A DNA stretch of 46,899 nucleotides from Rhodothermales bacterium (GCA_028278205.1 JANQES010000134.1:1-46899); one strand, 5' to 3'. Numbered from the stretch's first letter, positions 1 to 9,808 are shown. Numbers and translations are program-made. Notes: generated by a model not told the origin, from the letters alone.

Positions 1-4
1 TCCG

Positions 5-47
5 GAGCCTGCCCCGGACAGAGCCTGCCCCGGACCACGATCCGGGG
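5..47. repeat. GC-rich tandem and palindromic repeat
   Basis: The 15-mer GAGCCTGCCCCGGAC occurs twice (5-19, 21-35), and CCCCGGA (28-34) pairs with TCCGGGG (41-47). It resembles the short GC-rich palindromic elements scattered in many bacterial genomes. No gene is seen in 1-256. Confidence 0.5.
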
Positions 48-78
48 ATCCGGGGGATCAAGCCAAAAGGACAACAAC

Positions 79-122
79 AAAGAAGAATACCACCACGCCG
101 AGATCATCGGGGCTTCTTTTTT
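79..122 (+). terminator. Terminator-like hairpin, weak
   Basis: AAAGAAG (79-85) can pair with CTTCTTT (113-119), with an inner CCGA/TCGG pairing, and the 3' arm runs into a T tract. It would end a plus-strand transcript entering from the left edge. The stem is imperfect, so the call is tentative. Confidence 0.35.
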
Positions 123-160
123 GGCCTTTTTAACCACGCCGCGAAAAAAAGAAAAACGGA

Positions 161-222
161 TGAGCCAATTTGCGCGGAAGTGTTGTGTAGACAGATGAAG
201 GCCCTGCGCAGACCCCTTCATC
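161..222 (+). promoter_or_regulatory. Conserved upstream element, copy 1
   Basis: TGAGCCAAT, seven variable bases, then GAAGTGTTGTGT (161-188), followed by a hairpin GATGAAGG/CCTTCATC (194-201 with 215-222). The same layout recurs at 526-580. This copy lies 35-95 bases ahead of the first micro-peptide gene, so a promoter or 5' leader role is plausible; its function is inferred. Confidence 0.4.
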
Positions 223-256
223 GCTCACTCACCACCCACCTAACGAGGATGAAACC

Positions 257-310
257 ATGAAAGCCAAGACCAATGTCAAGGCCGGGTTCGTAACCGCCGA
301 GTCCACCTGA
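257..310 (+). CDS. Micro-peptide precursor, KTNVKAG type, copy 1
   Basis: A 17-codon ORF encoding MKAKTNVKAGFVTAEST, with the purine-rich stretch GAGGAT just ahead of the ATG. A second copy at 366-419 encodes the same peptide with only synonymous differences (AAT/AAC, GTA/GTG), good evidence that the peptide sequence itself is selected. A third gene at 9074 keeps MKxKTNVKAG but changes the tail, which suggests a leader of about 10 residues and a variable C-terminal cargo. It lies upstream of a HlyD-type adaptor and a C39-peptidase ABC exporter. C39 peptidases normally cut after a Gly-Gly-type site; the AG at residues 9-10 could serve and would release FVTAEST. That processing is inference. 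I recognise no named family. Confidence 0.7.
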   Translation: MKAKTNVKAGFVTAEST

Positions 311-365
311 TCTCGAACAAACGAAGACCCCACATTAACACTCCTAACCCAACCAGGAAGAAACC

Positions 366-419
366 ATGAAAGCCAAGACCAACGTCAAGGCCGGGTTCGT
401 GACCGCCGAGTCCACCTGA
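366..419 (+). CDS. Micro-peptide precursor, KTNVKAG type, copy 2
   Basis: The second copy encodes exactly the same 17 residues as the gene at 257-310, after an AGGAAG ribosome-binding-like stretch. The two coding regions differ at synonymous third positions while the surrounding DNA has diverged, as expected of a maintained tandem duplication rather than a recent copy. A strong hairpin terminator follows at 464-507, so the pair probably forms its own short, abundant transcript separate from the exporter genes starting at 772. The product is probably exported and trimmed by the C39 exporter; activity unknown. Confidence 0.7.
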   Translation: MKAKTNVKAGFVTAEST

Positions 420-440
420 GCCGGGTAACATCCTACCCTT

Positions 441-507
441 CAGCTTCCTTCGAGGAAGCTGCGCAAGCCCCGCCCTCCCCCCAGGGTCGGGGCTTGTGGT
501 TTTTGGG
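441..507 (+). terminator. Double hairpin terminator after micro-peptides
   Basis: A 9-bp hairpin CAGCTTCCT/AGGAAGCTG (441-449, 453-461) is followed by CAAGCCCCG/CGGGGCTTG (464-472, 488-496) and the tract TGGTTTTT. It starts 22 bases after the second micro-peptide stop codon. Confidence 0.75.
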
Positions 508-525
508 AATTAAGCCGCCGGCGTG

Positions 526-580
526 TGAGCCAATCCGGGCTGAAGTGTTGTGTCTATCCATGAATCGCTCGCTGATTCAT
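526..580 (+). promoter_or_regulatory. Conserved upstream element, copy 2
   Basis: TGAGCCAAT, seven variable bases, GAAGTGTTGTGT (526-553), then a hairpin ATGAATC/GATTCAT (560-566, 574-580). It matches 161-222 in order and spacing although the stem bases differ, so the structure is kept. No NVKAG peptide follows this copy; it precedes the HlyD gene by about 190 bases. The 420-771 gap otherwise holds hairpins and a possible TACCTTTG box at 670-677. Confidence 0.4.
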
Positions 581-599
581 CATCCAGAAAGCAGCATAA

Positions 600-635
600 A
601 AGATGTCCCCAAGGTTGCGACTTTGGGGACATCTT
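600..635. other. Strong 13-bp hairpin
   Basis: AAGATGTCCCCAA (600-612) pairs perfectly with TTGGGGACATCTT (623-635) around a 10-base loop. No T tract follows, so it may be a leader structure of the exporter operon or a weak terminator. Confidence 0.5.
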
Positions 636-771
636 AGTTGTTTGGGGGGTCGAAAAGGCTGTTAATGCCTACCTTTGTCATCGATCAACGCAAAAATGGC
701 GGAAGAGGCCCCCGTATTGCGTATTGGTTACTGCGTGATCGTAAGAGCCTGTTAAGCAGAAAAGCCCGTTT

Positions 772-1923
772 ATGCCCGCACCTTTTTCACAGACGATGCG
801 CGCCCTGCACGCGGCGCGCCCTTCCTGGACGGGGCTGGTGTTGATCGTGGTGCTCCTGATCGGGTGGGCGATCTGGTTTTTTGGATCGCGCGTCTCGGTC
901 TTCTCCGTCAGCCACGCCGCGCGCCTGGAGATCGAACAAGCCGACCACCCGGTGGTCTCGCCGGTCGATGGGCAGGTGGTCGAGACGTACATGATGCTCG
1001 GCGCCGACGTGGCCGCCGAGGCGTTGCTCTTCGAACTCGACGCGGTGCCGCTGTCGTTGCAACGCGAAGAAGAGCAGGCGCGCGGCGTCGGGTTAGAAGC
1101 CCAGCTTGCCGCCTTGCGCCGGGAGATCGCCGCCGAAGAGCAGGCCCTGGCCGACGAGCGCGAGGTGGCTCGGTCGGCCTATGCCGAGGCCCTGGCGCGG
1201 CACGCCGAAACCCTGGCCGCGCAACAACTGGCCGATCAGCAAAAAGAGCGGATGAAGGCCCTGCACGAACGCGGCCACATCTCCGACGCCGAGTATCAGA
1301 AGGCAGAGAGCGAAGCCGAGCAACGGCGGCTGGCTGCCGAAGCCCAGAGCCGCACCGTAGACCGCCTGGAGGCCGAGCAACGCAGCCTGGAGAGCAGCCG
1401 GCAGGCTACGCTGGCCCGCCTGAGCCAGGAAGCCGCCGTGCTCGAACGCCAACGCGCCACCACCGAAGTCCAGGTCAAACAACTCGATCACGAAGTCTCC
1501 CGGCATCAGGTGCAGGCGCCGGTGGGCGGGCGGCTGGCCCAGATGCGCCCGCTGCGCAAAGGCTCGGTCGTGCGCGCCGGCGACACCCTCGGCGTGGTCA
1601 TCCAGCCAGGCGCGTTGCGGGCCGTGGCGTATTTTCGCCCGTCGGACGCCTTCGGGCGCGTCCAGCCGGGCCAGACGGCCATCCTGCGGCTCCACGGCTT
1701 TCCATGGACCCAGTACGGCAGCGTCGGCGCCATGGTCGAGCGCGTGGCGAGCGAGGCCCTCTCGGAGGGCGTGCGCGTCGAATTCAGCATTCAGGCCGAC
1801 GACAACACCCGCATCCCACTCCAGCACGGCCTGCCCGGCAGCGTCGAAGTAGAAGTCGAGCGGATGTCTCCGGCGATGCTGGTGCTCCAGGCTGCGGGGC
1901 GACGCATCAGCGGAAGAGGGTGA
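772..1923 (+). CDS. HlyD-family membrane fusion protein of a peptide exporter
   Basis: A 383-residue periplasmic adaptor. One membrane segment (about 21-37) anchors it; a split biotinyl-lipoyl-like segment follows (about 60-95, with VVSPVDGQVV), then a long coiled coil rich in Glu, Gln, Ala and Arg (about 98-245) and a C-terminal beta-barrel region (QVQAPVGGRLAQM onward). This is the standard HlyD/MFP plan, bridging an inner-membrane ABC exporter to the outer membrane. It is first of three consecutive plus-strand genes with the two ABC exporters, the set seen in NHLM/bacteriocin-type export loci. The ATG at 772 has no clear Shine-Dalgarno sequence; it was chosen because the membrane segment follows closely. 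A 155-bp inverted-repeat element begins two bases after the stop. Confidence 0.85.
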   Translation: MPAPFSQTMRALHAARPSWTGLVLIVVLLIGWAIWFFGSRVSVFSVSHAARLEIEQADHPVVSPVDGQVVETYMMLGADVAAEALLFELDAVPLSLQREEEQARGVGLEAQLAALRREIAAEEQALADEREVARSAYAEALARHAETLAAQQLADQQKERMKALHERGHISDAEYQKAESEAEQRRLAAEAQSRTVDRLEAEQRSLESSRQATLARLSQEAAVLERQRATTEVQVKQLDHEVSRHQVQAPVGGRLAQMRPLRKGSVVRAGDTLGVVIQPGALRAVAYFRPSDAFGRVQPGQTAILRLHGFPWTQYGSVGAMVERVASEALSEGVRVEFSIQADDNTRIPLQHGLPGSVEVEVERMSPAMLVLQAAGRRISGRG

Positions 1924-1925
1924 AT

Positions 1926-2080
1926 GATTTTGGATTTTAGATTTTGGATTTTGGATTGTTTACTTCCACCCAATCCAATAACCAGAAAAGCCGTGCCCTT
2001 CGAACCGCCTCGGCTTTTTCCTTTTGGCAAGACGTGCCAGTCTGAAACAATCCAAAATCCAAAATCCAAAATCTAAAATC
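1926..2080. repeat. Heptad-arm inverted-repeat element, copy 1
   Basis: The left arm (1926-1961) is built from GATTTTG heptads and ends GGATTGTTT; the right arm (2045-2080) begins AAACAATCC and repeats CCAAAAT heptads, so the arms pair over about 36 bp. The core holds AAAAGCCG...CGGCTTTTT, a terminator-like stem. It starts two bases after the HlyD stop. Related copies lie at 4839, 7175 and 22843. Confidence 0.85.
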
Positions 2081-2119
2081 CGATACTCTCGCCCGAAGTA
2101 ACTGCCTACACCGAAGTCC

Positions 2120-4837
2120 ATGAGCAAGCCCTCTAAAAGCAACCACCGTCTGTTCGCCCCCGAAGTGGTGCAGACCTCGGCGATGGACTGCGGTCCGGCG
2201 TCGTTGAAGGCGTTGCTCGAAGGTTTCGGTATTAAGGTGAGCTACGGGCGATTGCGCGAAGCCTGCCAGACCGACGTAGACGGCACCTCGATAGACACGC
2301 TCGAAGAGACGGCGGTGCAACTCGGCCTCGACGCCGAGCAGATCATGATCCCCGTCGATCATCTGCTGATCTCTGAAGCCCAGGCCCTGCCCGCGCTCGT
2401 GGTGATCCGCCAACCCAACGGCGTGACGCACTTCGTGGTGGCCTGGCGCCGCATGGGCCGGTTCATCCAGTTGATGGATCCGGGCACCGGCCGGCAATGG
2501 ACGACGACGCGGCGCTTCCTCGACAACCTCTACGTCCACCAGCACCTCGTCTCGGCGGCGGCGTGGCGGGAGTGGGCCGGCACCGACGATTTCACGAAGG
2601 TGCTCCGGCAACGCCAGCGTATGCTCAAGATAGCGGCCTCGGCCTGCCAGGTTCTCCTCGACGAAGCCCTGGCCAACGCCGGCTGGCACACGCTGGCCGC
2701 TCTCGACGCCGCCACGCGCATGGTCACGGCCCTCGTCGAGGCCGACGGCATCCGCCGGGGCCGCGAAGCCCAACGGATCTTGCAATCGATCTTCCGAGAA
2801 GCGCTTACCGAAACGCCCGGCGAGAGCGCTCTCATCCCCAAGGAGTACTGGTCGGTGCATCCGGGGCCTGACGACGAGGACGACGAGGCACAGCTCTGGT
2901 TGCGCGGGGCCGTGCTCATCCGGGTCAAGGGCCGCCGCCCGGCAGAGGCCCAGACAGACGGCGCCTCCACCCTCTCGCCCGAACTCGTGGCGGCGCTTAA
3001 AGAACCGCCGAGCCGTCCGGGCCGCGACCTGCTTCGCCTGCTGCAGGACGACGGCGTCTTCGGCCTGACGATGCTGATGATGGCGCTGGCGCTGGCTGCC
3101 GGCGGCATCGTCATCGAAGCCCTGCTCTTTCGCGGCCTTATCGACATCAGCGCCCAGTTGGGGCTGGCGATGCAACGCATCGGCGCGATGGTGGCGTTGT
3201 TGCTATTTGCCATCGCGCTGCTGGGCCTCGAAGTGCCCATCGCCTCCGGCCTGCTGCGCCGGGGGCGACACCTCGAAAACCGCCTGCGCGTGGCGTTTCT
3301 CCGCAAAATCCCCCGCCTGGGCGACCGCTATTTCCAGAGCCGCCTTAGCTCCGACATGGCCGAGCGCAGCCACAGCGTCCAGCGCCTCCGCCAGTTGACC
3401 AGCCTCGGCGGGCGGGGGCTGCGCTCGGTCTTCGAACTGATCTTGACCACCGCCGGCATCATCTGGCTCGATCCGTCGGGCTGGTGGCTGGCGCTGCTGG
3501 CGGCGGCAATCATCACGGCGCTGCCGGTGCTGATGCAGCCTATCCTGGCTGAGCGCGACCTCCGGGTGCGCACCCACTCCGGCGCCTTGGGCCGCTTCTA
3601 CCTCGATGCCTTGCTGGGCCTGACGGCCATCCGTGCTCACGGCGCCGAGCAGGCCGTCCGGCGCGAGCACGAGGGTTTGCTGGTCGAATGGGCGCGGGCC
3701 GGGCTGAATTTGCAGTGGACCGTCGTGATCGTCGAGGGGCTTCAGGTGCTGGCGGGGTACGGGCTCGCCGTAGCGTTGTTGCTGAGCTACCTGGGCCGCT
3801 ACGGCGCCTCGGGCAGCGTGCTGCTGCTCGTCTACTGGGCGCTTCGGCTGCCGGCCCTCGGCGAAGAGATCGCGCTCGTGCTGCGGCTTTATCCCGTCCA
3901 GCGCAACACCGCGTTGCGCCTGATGGAACCGCTGGGCGCTCCGGAAGAAGACGATCCTATCGGCGCCGCCGCCCTGGCGCGCAATGGCCAGAAAACCGAC
4001 GACACCCCGGCACAGACCGGCGTCTCGATCACGCTCGAAAACGTGACTGTCCGCGCCGCCGGCCACCTCATCCTCGACGACATCAGCCTCGACATCGAAG
4101 CCGGAAGCCACGTGGCCGTGGTCGGGTCGTCGGGGGCGGGTAAGTCGAGCATGGTGGGGCTGCTGCTGGGCTGGCACCGCGCCGCCGAAGGCCAGGTGCT
4201 CATCGACGGAGTGCCAATGACGGCTTCGACGCTGGCCTGGCTACGCTGCAACACCGCCTGGGTCGATCCGGCGGTCCACATCTGGAACCGCTCGTTGCTC
4301 GAAAACCTGCGCTACGGCACCGCCGATAAACCCCTCGACGGGCTGGGCCTAACCCTCGAAACCGCTGACCTGCACAAAGTGCTGCAACGCATGCCCGACG
4401 GCCTTCAGACGGCGCTCGGCGAGGGCGGTTCGTTCGTCTCCGGCGGCGAGGGCCAACGCGTGCGCTACGGGCGTTCGTTGCTGCGCCCCGACGCCCGGCT
4501 GGTCATCCTCGACGAGCCGTTTCGCGGGCTCGACCGGGGCCAACGCCGCCGCCTGATGGCCCGCGCCCGGCGTCACTGGCCCCACGCCACGCTCCTCTGC
4601 ATCACGCACGACCTGCAACAGACCCTGGGCTTCAACCGCGTCCTGGTCGTCGAGCACGGTCGCATCGTCGAAGACGGCTCCCCGCCGCTGCTGATGAGCC
4701 AGGCGGAATCCCGCTATCGCACCTTGCTCGAAGCCGACGAGGTGCTGCGCAAAAACTACTGGGCCTCGGAAGAATGGCGCACACTCTTCCTGGAAAAAGG
4801 CCGCGTCCTGGAAAACGTTCGGGAGGAAACGGGATGA
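2120..4837 (+). CDS. C39 peptidase-containing ABC exporter (permease and ATPase)
   Basis: A 905-residue exporter that should cut a leader from a peptide and pump the remainder out. The N-terminal C39 domain has all catalytic landmarks: Gln18, Cys24 (in DCGPAS), His104 (THFVV) and Asp120 (MDPGTG). An ABC membrane domain occupies about 300-600. The ATPase domain has Walker A near 669 (GSSGAGKSS), signature VSGGEGQRV near 773, Walker B LVILDEP near 795 and switch His in ITHDL. Between peptidase and membrane domain lies an extra segment of about 170 residues (about 128-300), making it longer than typical 700-residue C39 exporters; its role is unknown. Probable substrates are the KTNVKAG micro-peptides nearby (inference). 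Copies of the same repeat element flank it on both sides. Confidence 0.9.
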   Translation: MSKPSKSNHRLFAPEVVQTSAMDCGPASLKALLEGFGIKVSYGRLREACQTDVDGTSIDTLEETAVQLGLDAEQIMIPVDHLLISEAQALPALVVIRQPNGVTHFVVAWRRMGRFIQLMDPGTGRQWTTTRRFLDNLYVHQHLVSAAAWREWAGTDDFTKVLRQRQRMLKIAASACQVLLDEALANAGWHTLAALDAATRMVTALVEADGIRRGREAQRILQSIFREALTETPGESALIPKEYWSVHPGPDDEDDEAQLWLRGAVLIRVKGRRPAEAQTDGASTLSPELVAALKEPPSRPGRDLLRLLQDDGVFGLTMLMMALALAAGGIVIEALLFRGLIDISAQLGLAMQRIGAMVALLLFAIALLGLEVPIASGLLRRGRHLENRLRVAFLRKIPRLGDRYFQSRLSSDMAERSHSVQRLRQLTSLGGRGLRSVFELILTTAGIIWLDPSGWWLALLAAAIITALPVLMQPILAERDLRVRTHSGALGRFYLDALLGLTAIRAHGAEQAVRREHEGLLVEWARAGLNLQWTVVIVEGLQVLAGYGLAVALLLSYLGRYGASGSVLLLVYWALRLPALGEEIALVLRLYPVQRNTALRLMEPLGAPEEDDPIGAAALARNGQKTDDTPAQTGVSITLENVTVRAAGHLILDDISLDIEAGSHVAVVGSSGAGKSSMVGLLLGWHRAAEGQVLIDGVPMTASTLAWLRCNTAWVDPAVHIWNRSLLENLRYGTADKPLDGLGLTLETADLHKVLQRMPDGLQTALGEGGSFVSGGEGQRVRYGRSLLRPDARLVILDEPFRGLDRGQRRRLMARARRHWPHATLLCITHDLQQTLGFNRVLVVEHGRIVEDGSPPLLMSQAESRYRTLLEADEVLRKNYWASEEWRTLFLEKGRVLENVREETG

Positions 4838-4838
4838 C

Positions 4839-4996
4839 GATTTTGGATTTTGGATTTTGGATTTTGGATTGGTCTGATTCGACCCGTTCCCTCAATCGAA
4901 AAAGTCGCAACGATCTCTATCGTCGTGACCTTTGCGGTTGTTGGATTGGATGCCAGACCGAGACAATCCAAAATCCAAAATCCAAAATCCAAAATC
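4839..4996. repeat. Heptad-arm inverted-repeat element, copy 2
   Basis: Heptads of GATTTTG on the left (from 4839) pair with the CCAAAAT heptads ending at 4996. The core has AATCGAAAAAGTCGC and a partly matching GCGGTTG stretch, a degraded version of the terminator-like core of the other copies. It begins two bases after the stop of the C39 exporter gene. Confidence 0.85.
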
Positions 4997-5034
4997 AGAC
5001 ACCTACCAACTAAAAGGCTGAACGTCACGCACTC

Positions 5035-7173
5035 ATGCAAGGCTCGATCCAATCCCAAACCTGGCCCCCTTCGGCGTTGCCGGAGGCCTTTGATGCGCTG
5101 GCTACCCGCAGCGGGCTGGCGAAGGGAGAAGACCGCGCCGCGTCTGAGGCTGCGCCTTTGCCCGGCCACGACGCCGAGGCCATGGATCCGTGGATTGCCG
5201 CCTACGCCCGCCGCATCGACCTGGAGACCGAACAGATCGACGCGCCGTATCCGGAAGCCGAGGCGTTGATCCGGCAGGCCGGCCCGGCGCTTTTCCTCGT
5301 GCCCGGCGACGACGGCCTGCGCCTGCTGGCCGTGCAGGGCACCCGGCGCGGCGCCGTCATGGTGCTCGGCCCCGATCTCAAAATCCATCGACATCCCCTC
5401 GAAGCAGTCCGGGCGTTGTTGTGCGAGAGCCTCGAAGCGCCCCTGATTCCAGAGATCGACCAGATGCTCACCGAGACGCAGGTGCCGCCGGGCCGCCACC
5501 CGCGCGCGCGCAAAGCCTTGCTGCGCGAACGGCTGCGCAATCGGCGGGTGGGCCTGGGCTGGGTGCTGCGTCCGGGGCCGGGCATGGACTTCCGCCGCCA
5601 GGCCCGCTGGTCCGGCCTGACGCGGCGGCTGCAAGGGCTCCTGGGCTGGTATACGCTCCATTACGTGCTGTTTCTGGCATCCTGGTGGATGATCGGCCAG
5701 GGCGCGTTGCAGGGCCGGCTGGAGACCGGCTGGATCATCGCCTGGATGCTGATCCTGTTCACCCTCGTGCCCATCCGGTCGCTGGTGACGTGGCTGCAGG
5801 GGTCGTTTTCTATCCACGCGGGGAAGCTCTTGAAGTGGCGGCTGCTCTACGGCGCGCTGCGCCTCGACCCGGACGAGACGCGCCGGCAGGGCGCCGGGCG
5901 GCATTTCAGCCGGGTCATCGAGTCGGAAGCGCTCGAATCGCTGGCGCTCAGCGGCGGCAGCCTCGCGCTGGTTTCGTGCATCGAGATGCTGCTGGCGGCG
6001 GGCGTGCTGGGCCTGGGCGCCGGAGGCTGGCTCCACGCCCTGCTGCTCCTGCTCTGGTTCGCCGGGACGCTGGCGCTGGGCTATCACTACTTCCTCCAAC
6101 GACGCCACTGGACCGAGACGCGCCTGCACCTGACGCACGACCTCGTCGAACGTATGGTGGGACACCGCACGCGGCTGGCGCAAGAAGCCCCCGACCGCTG
6201 GCATCAGGACGAAGACCAGGGCGTGGCGCGCTATCTGGAGGTCTCGATGCAGATGGACCGGGCCGCCGTGTGGCTCGATGCGCTCGTGCCGCGCGGATGG
6301 CTGATGGTGGGCCTGGCCGGGCTGGCGCCGGCCTTCATCTTCGGCGCAGGCACGCAGGCCGGCGTGGCCGTCAGCCTCGGCGGCATCCTGCTGGCGTTCA
6401 TGGCATTTCGGAAATTTGCGTCGGGCCTGCTCTCGCTGGCCGATGCCGCCATCGCTTGGACGCAGGTCAAGCCGCTCTTCGACGCCGCCAACGAGCCTAT
6501 CCAGAGCGGCCTGCCCGGCGTCCTCGATACCGCCTCCGGCGGAGACGGCGCACCGTCCGATAAAACCGTGCTCGAAGGGCACGATCTGGTCTTCCGCTAC
6601 CACGATCGGGGCGCGGCGGTGCTCCAGGGCTGCGGCGTCAAGATCCGCGCCGGAGACCGCGTGCTGCTCGAAGGCGCTTCGGGCAGCGGCAAATCGACGC
6701 TGGCGGCGCTCCTGACGGGGTTGCGCACGCCCGAATCCGGCCTGCTCCTGCTCCACGGCCTCGACCGCCAGACCCTCGGCGACGAAGCCTGGCGCAGCCG
6801 CGTTGCCGCCGCGCCGCAGTTCCACGAAAACCACGTCATGACCGAGACATTTGCGTTCAACCTGCTGATGGGCCGCCGCTGGCCGCCCTACCCCAGCGAT
6901 CAGGAAGAAGCCCTGGAGATCTGCCACGAACTGGGGCTGGGGCCGCTGCTCTCCCGGATGCCGGGCGGGCTCCAGCAGATGGTCGGCGAGACCGGCTGGC
7001 AACTCTCCCATGGCGAACGCAGCCGCCTCTTCATCGCCCGCGCCCTGTTGCAAAAAGCCGACGTGATCGTCCTCGACGAGAGCTTCGCCGCACTCGACCC
7101 GGAAAACCTTCAACTCGCCATGCGCTGCGTCCTCAACCGCGCCCCGGCCCTCGTCGTCATCGCACACCCTTGA
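5035..7173 (+). CDS. Second ABC exporter of the peptide-export locus (NHLM ABC2-like)
   Basis: A 712-residue ABC exporter half-subunit. The first 170 or so residues form a soluble domain lacking the C39 catalytic triad; possibly a degenerate peptidase-like or substrate-binding domain. The membrane domain covers about 200-480, and the ATPase domain has Walker A at about 547-554 (GASGSGKST), signature LSHGERSRL near 657 and Walker B VIVLDES. The protein ends immediately after the switch His (VVIAHP), with no C-terminal tail. The combination of HlyD, a C39 exporter and a second ABC protein with an N-terminal extension matches NHLM-type microcin export sets, where the two ABC proteins probably pair (established layout; heterodimer inferred). 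Repeat elements lie directly before and after it. Confidence 0.85.
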   Translation: MQGSIQSQTWPPSALPEAFDALATRSGLAKGEDRAASEAAPLPGHDAEAMDPWIAAYARRIDLETEQIDAPYPEAEALIRQAGPALFLVPGDDGLRLLAVQGTRRGAVMVLGPDLKIHRHPLEAVRALLCESLEAPLIPEIDQMLTETQVPPGRHPRARKALLRERLRNRRVGLGWVLRPGPGMDFRRQARWSGLTRRLQGLLGWYTLHYVLFLASWWMIGQGALQGRLETGWIIAWMLILFTLVPIRSLVTWLQGSFSIHAGKLLKWRLLYGALRLDPDETRRQGAGRHFSRVIESEALESLALSGGSLALVSCIEMLLAAGVLGLGAGGWLHALLLLLWFAGTLALGYHYFLQRRHWTETRLHLTHDLVERMVGHRTRLAQEAPDRWHQDEDQGVARYLEVSMQMDRAAVWLDALVPRGWLMVGLAGLAPAFIFGAGTQAGVAVSLGGILLAFMAFRKFASGLLSLADAAIAWTQVKPLFDAANEPIQSGLPGVLDTASGGDGAPSDKTVLEGHDLVFRYHDRGAAVLQGCGVKIRAGDRVLLEGASGSGKSTLAALLTGLRTPESGLLLLHGLDRQTLGDEAWRSRVAAAPQFHENHVMTETFAFNLLMGRRWPPYPSDQEEALEICHELGLGPLLSRMPGGLQQMVGETGWQLSHGERSRLFIARALLQKADVIVLDESFAALDPENLQLAMRCVLNRAPALVVIAHP

Positions 7174-7174
7174 C

Positions 7175-7326
7175 GATTTTGGATTTTAGATTTTGGATTG
7201 GTAAGTTGTCGATCCCCATTCAACAACCGAAAAAGACGCGCCCGATCCAACCGGCGCGGCTTTTTCGATTATTCAAAACGGATCGGGAGCCACCCAATCC
7301 AAAATCCAAAATCTAAAATCCAAAAT
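7175..7326. repeat. Heptad-arm inverted-repeat element, copy 3
   Basis: Arms of GATTTTG and CCAAAAT heptads enclose a core with CCGAAAAAGACGCGCC and GGCGCGGCTTTTTCG, a near-perfect stem with a T tract that would terminate plus-strand transcription after the second exporter gene. It starts one base after that stop and abuts the end of the convergent abgT-like gene. Confidence 0.85.
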
Positions 7327-8889
<1,563 letters not shown>

Positions 8890-8928
8890 AAAACCTCCTG
8901 CTTACATGGTACAGAAATCCGACGTGCG

Positions 8929-8936
8929 CAAAGGTA
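8929..8936 (-). promoter_or_regulatory. TACCTTTG promoter box for abgT-like gene
   Basis: On the minus strand TACCTTTG matches the Bacteroidota -7 consensus TAnnTTTG, about 40 bases ahead of the start codon. A matching TTG at about -33 is not evident. Confidence 0.4.
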
Positions 8937-9073
8937 AGACTTTTGCTATAAACATGATGTCCTGAATTACAGCCCAAAAAATATAACGCGGCGTGTTCCA
9001 ATCCCGCCCGGCCGTGCGCATCTCTATATGAACGCGGTTAAGACCCCGACCAACCTACGCAGAGGTGATCACG

Positions 9074-9142
9074 ATGAAAACTAAAACCAACGTTAAGGCC
9101 GGCGTCATCAGCGCCTCGCTTTCCTGGGCTACAGTAGACTGA
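9074..9142 (+). CDS. Micro-peptide precursor, KTNVKAG type, divergent tail
   Basis: A 22-codon ORF beginning MKTKTNVKAG and ending VISASLSWATVD. The first ten residues match the two copies at 257 and 366 at nine positions, while the rest is unrelated, which is the signature of a leader-plus-cargo family. A good ribosome site (AGAGGTGATC) precedes the ATG. It lies 1.9 kb from the end of the exporter operon, on the same strand, between abgT and the septoil-knot gene. If the exporter cuts after AG, the released peptide would be the 12-residue tail, which carries one Trp and several Ser. Processing and activity are inferences; no tailoring enzyme sits next to it. Confidence 0.65.
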   Translation: MKTKTNVKAGVISASLSWATVD

Positions 9143-9215
9143 TTTTTGATCACATCGTCCAGTAAAATCTGCACGTCAAAACCGCTGCTCGTTCCAATCC
9201 TCCAGACAATTCTTA

Positions 9216-9296
9216 TGAATTTTGACACACCGGGGCCATCAAGCCGGCAGGTATGAAAATTGCTCATACCTCAGCGGATTCGACAGTCAAAATTCA
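9216..9296. repeat. TGAATTTTGAC-ended inverted repeat, copy 1
   Basis: TGAATTTTGAC (9216-9226) pairs with GTCAAAATTCA (9286-9296). Inside is a second hairpin AGGTATGA/TCATACCT (9250-9257, 9265-9272). The ends are identical to those at 22010-22091 and 22128-22212, but the interior is not. Confidence 0.75.
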
Positions 9297-9307
9297 CGGA
9301 GGCTCAG

Positions 9308-9694
9308 ATGAAAATTGCTTCTACCGCCAGCAAAACCAGAATACCAAGATTGGCCGGCTGGGCGCTCGTGCCCGCCTTGCTCCTGATCCTCTTTTTTCAA
9401 CCCCAGGCCCCGGCGGCCTCGCCCCCCACCCTCGAAACCGCCCAGACGCCCTCCGACACTGTCGACGTCAGCAAGATCTATGGAAAAATCCAATTCGTCG
9501 AGCACTTCCCCGACTACAAAGTCCAGGTCGTCGAGCATTTCCCCGATCTAAGAGTCCAACTCGTCGAACATTTTCCGGATGCGCCGGGCAAATGGAAGAT
9601 CGTCGAACATTTCCCCGACTACAAAATCCAGATCGTCGAGCATTTCCCCGATTTTAAGATCAAGTACGTCGAGCATTTTCCCGGCGTCGAGTAG
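9308..9694 (+). CDS. 7(1) septoil knot domain protein, exported
   Basis: A 128-residue protein with an N-terminal signal or membrane segment (about 14-34), a short linker and six back-to-back copies of VEHFP in units such as QVVEHFPDLR and KIVEHFPDYK, with an APGKW insertion between the third and fourth. This pattern is what I know as the 7(1) septoil knot family of Bacteroidota-type proteins, for which no firm molecular function is known to me. The ATG at 9308 is preferred over an upstream ATG at 9260 because it has a GGAGG site and directly precedes the signal sequence. The gene directly follows a micro-peptide gene and a short repeat. Confidence 0.8.
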   Translation: MKIASTASKTRIPRLAGWALVPALLLILFFQPQAPAASPPTLETAQTPSDTVDVSKIYGKIQFVEHFPDYKVQVVEHFPDLRVQLVEHFPDAPGKWKIVEHFPDYKIQIVEHFPDFKIKYVEHFPGVE

Positions 9695-9808
9695 CGCTCT
9701 GTCAACAAAGAAAAAGGGCGTTCTCATTGCGAGCCCCCGCAGGAGGCGCGGCCATCTCGCGCGATTTTTAGAGACCTTTTAGAAAACCGCCTTACCGAAA
9801 GGCCAGCG

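Noticed and set aside
4756..7167. 803-residue minus-strand ORF opposite the second exporter gene
   Set aside because: Shadow ORF caused by high GC; the plus strand has clear ABC motifs and the minus translation is His/Gln/Arg-rich with no domain.
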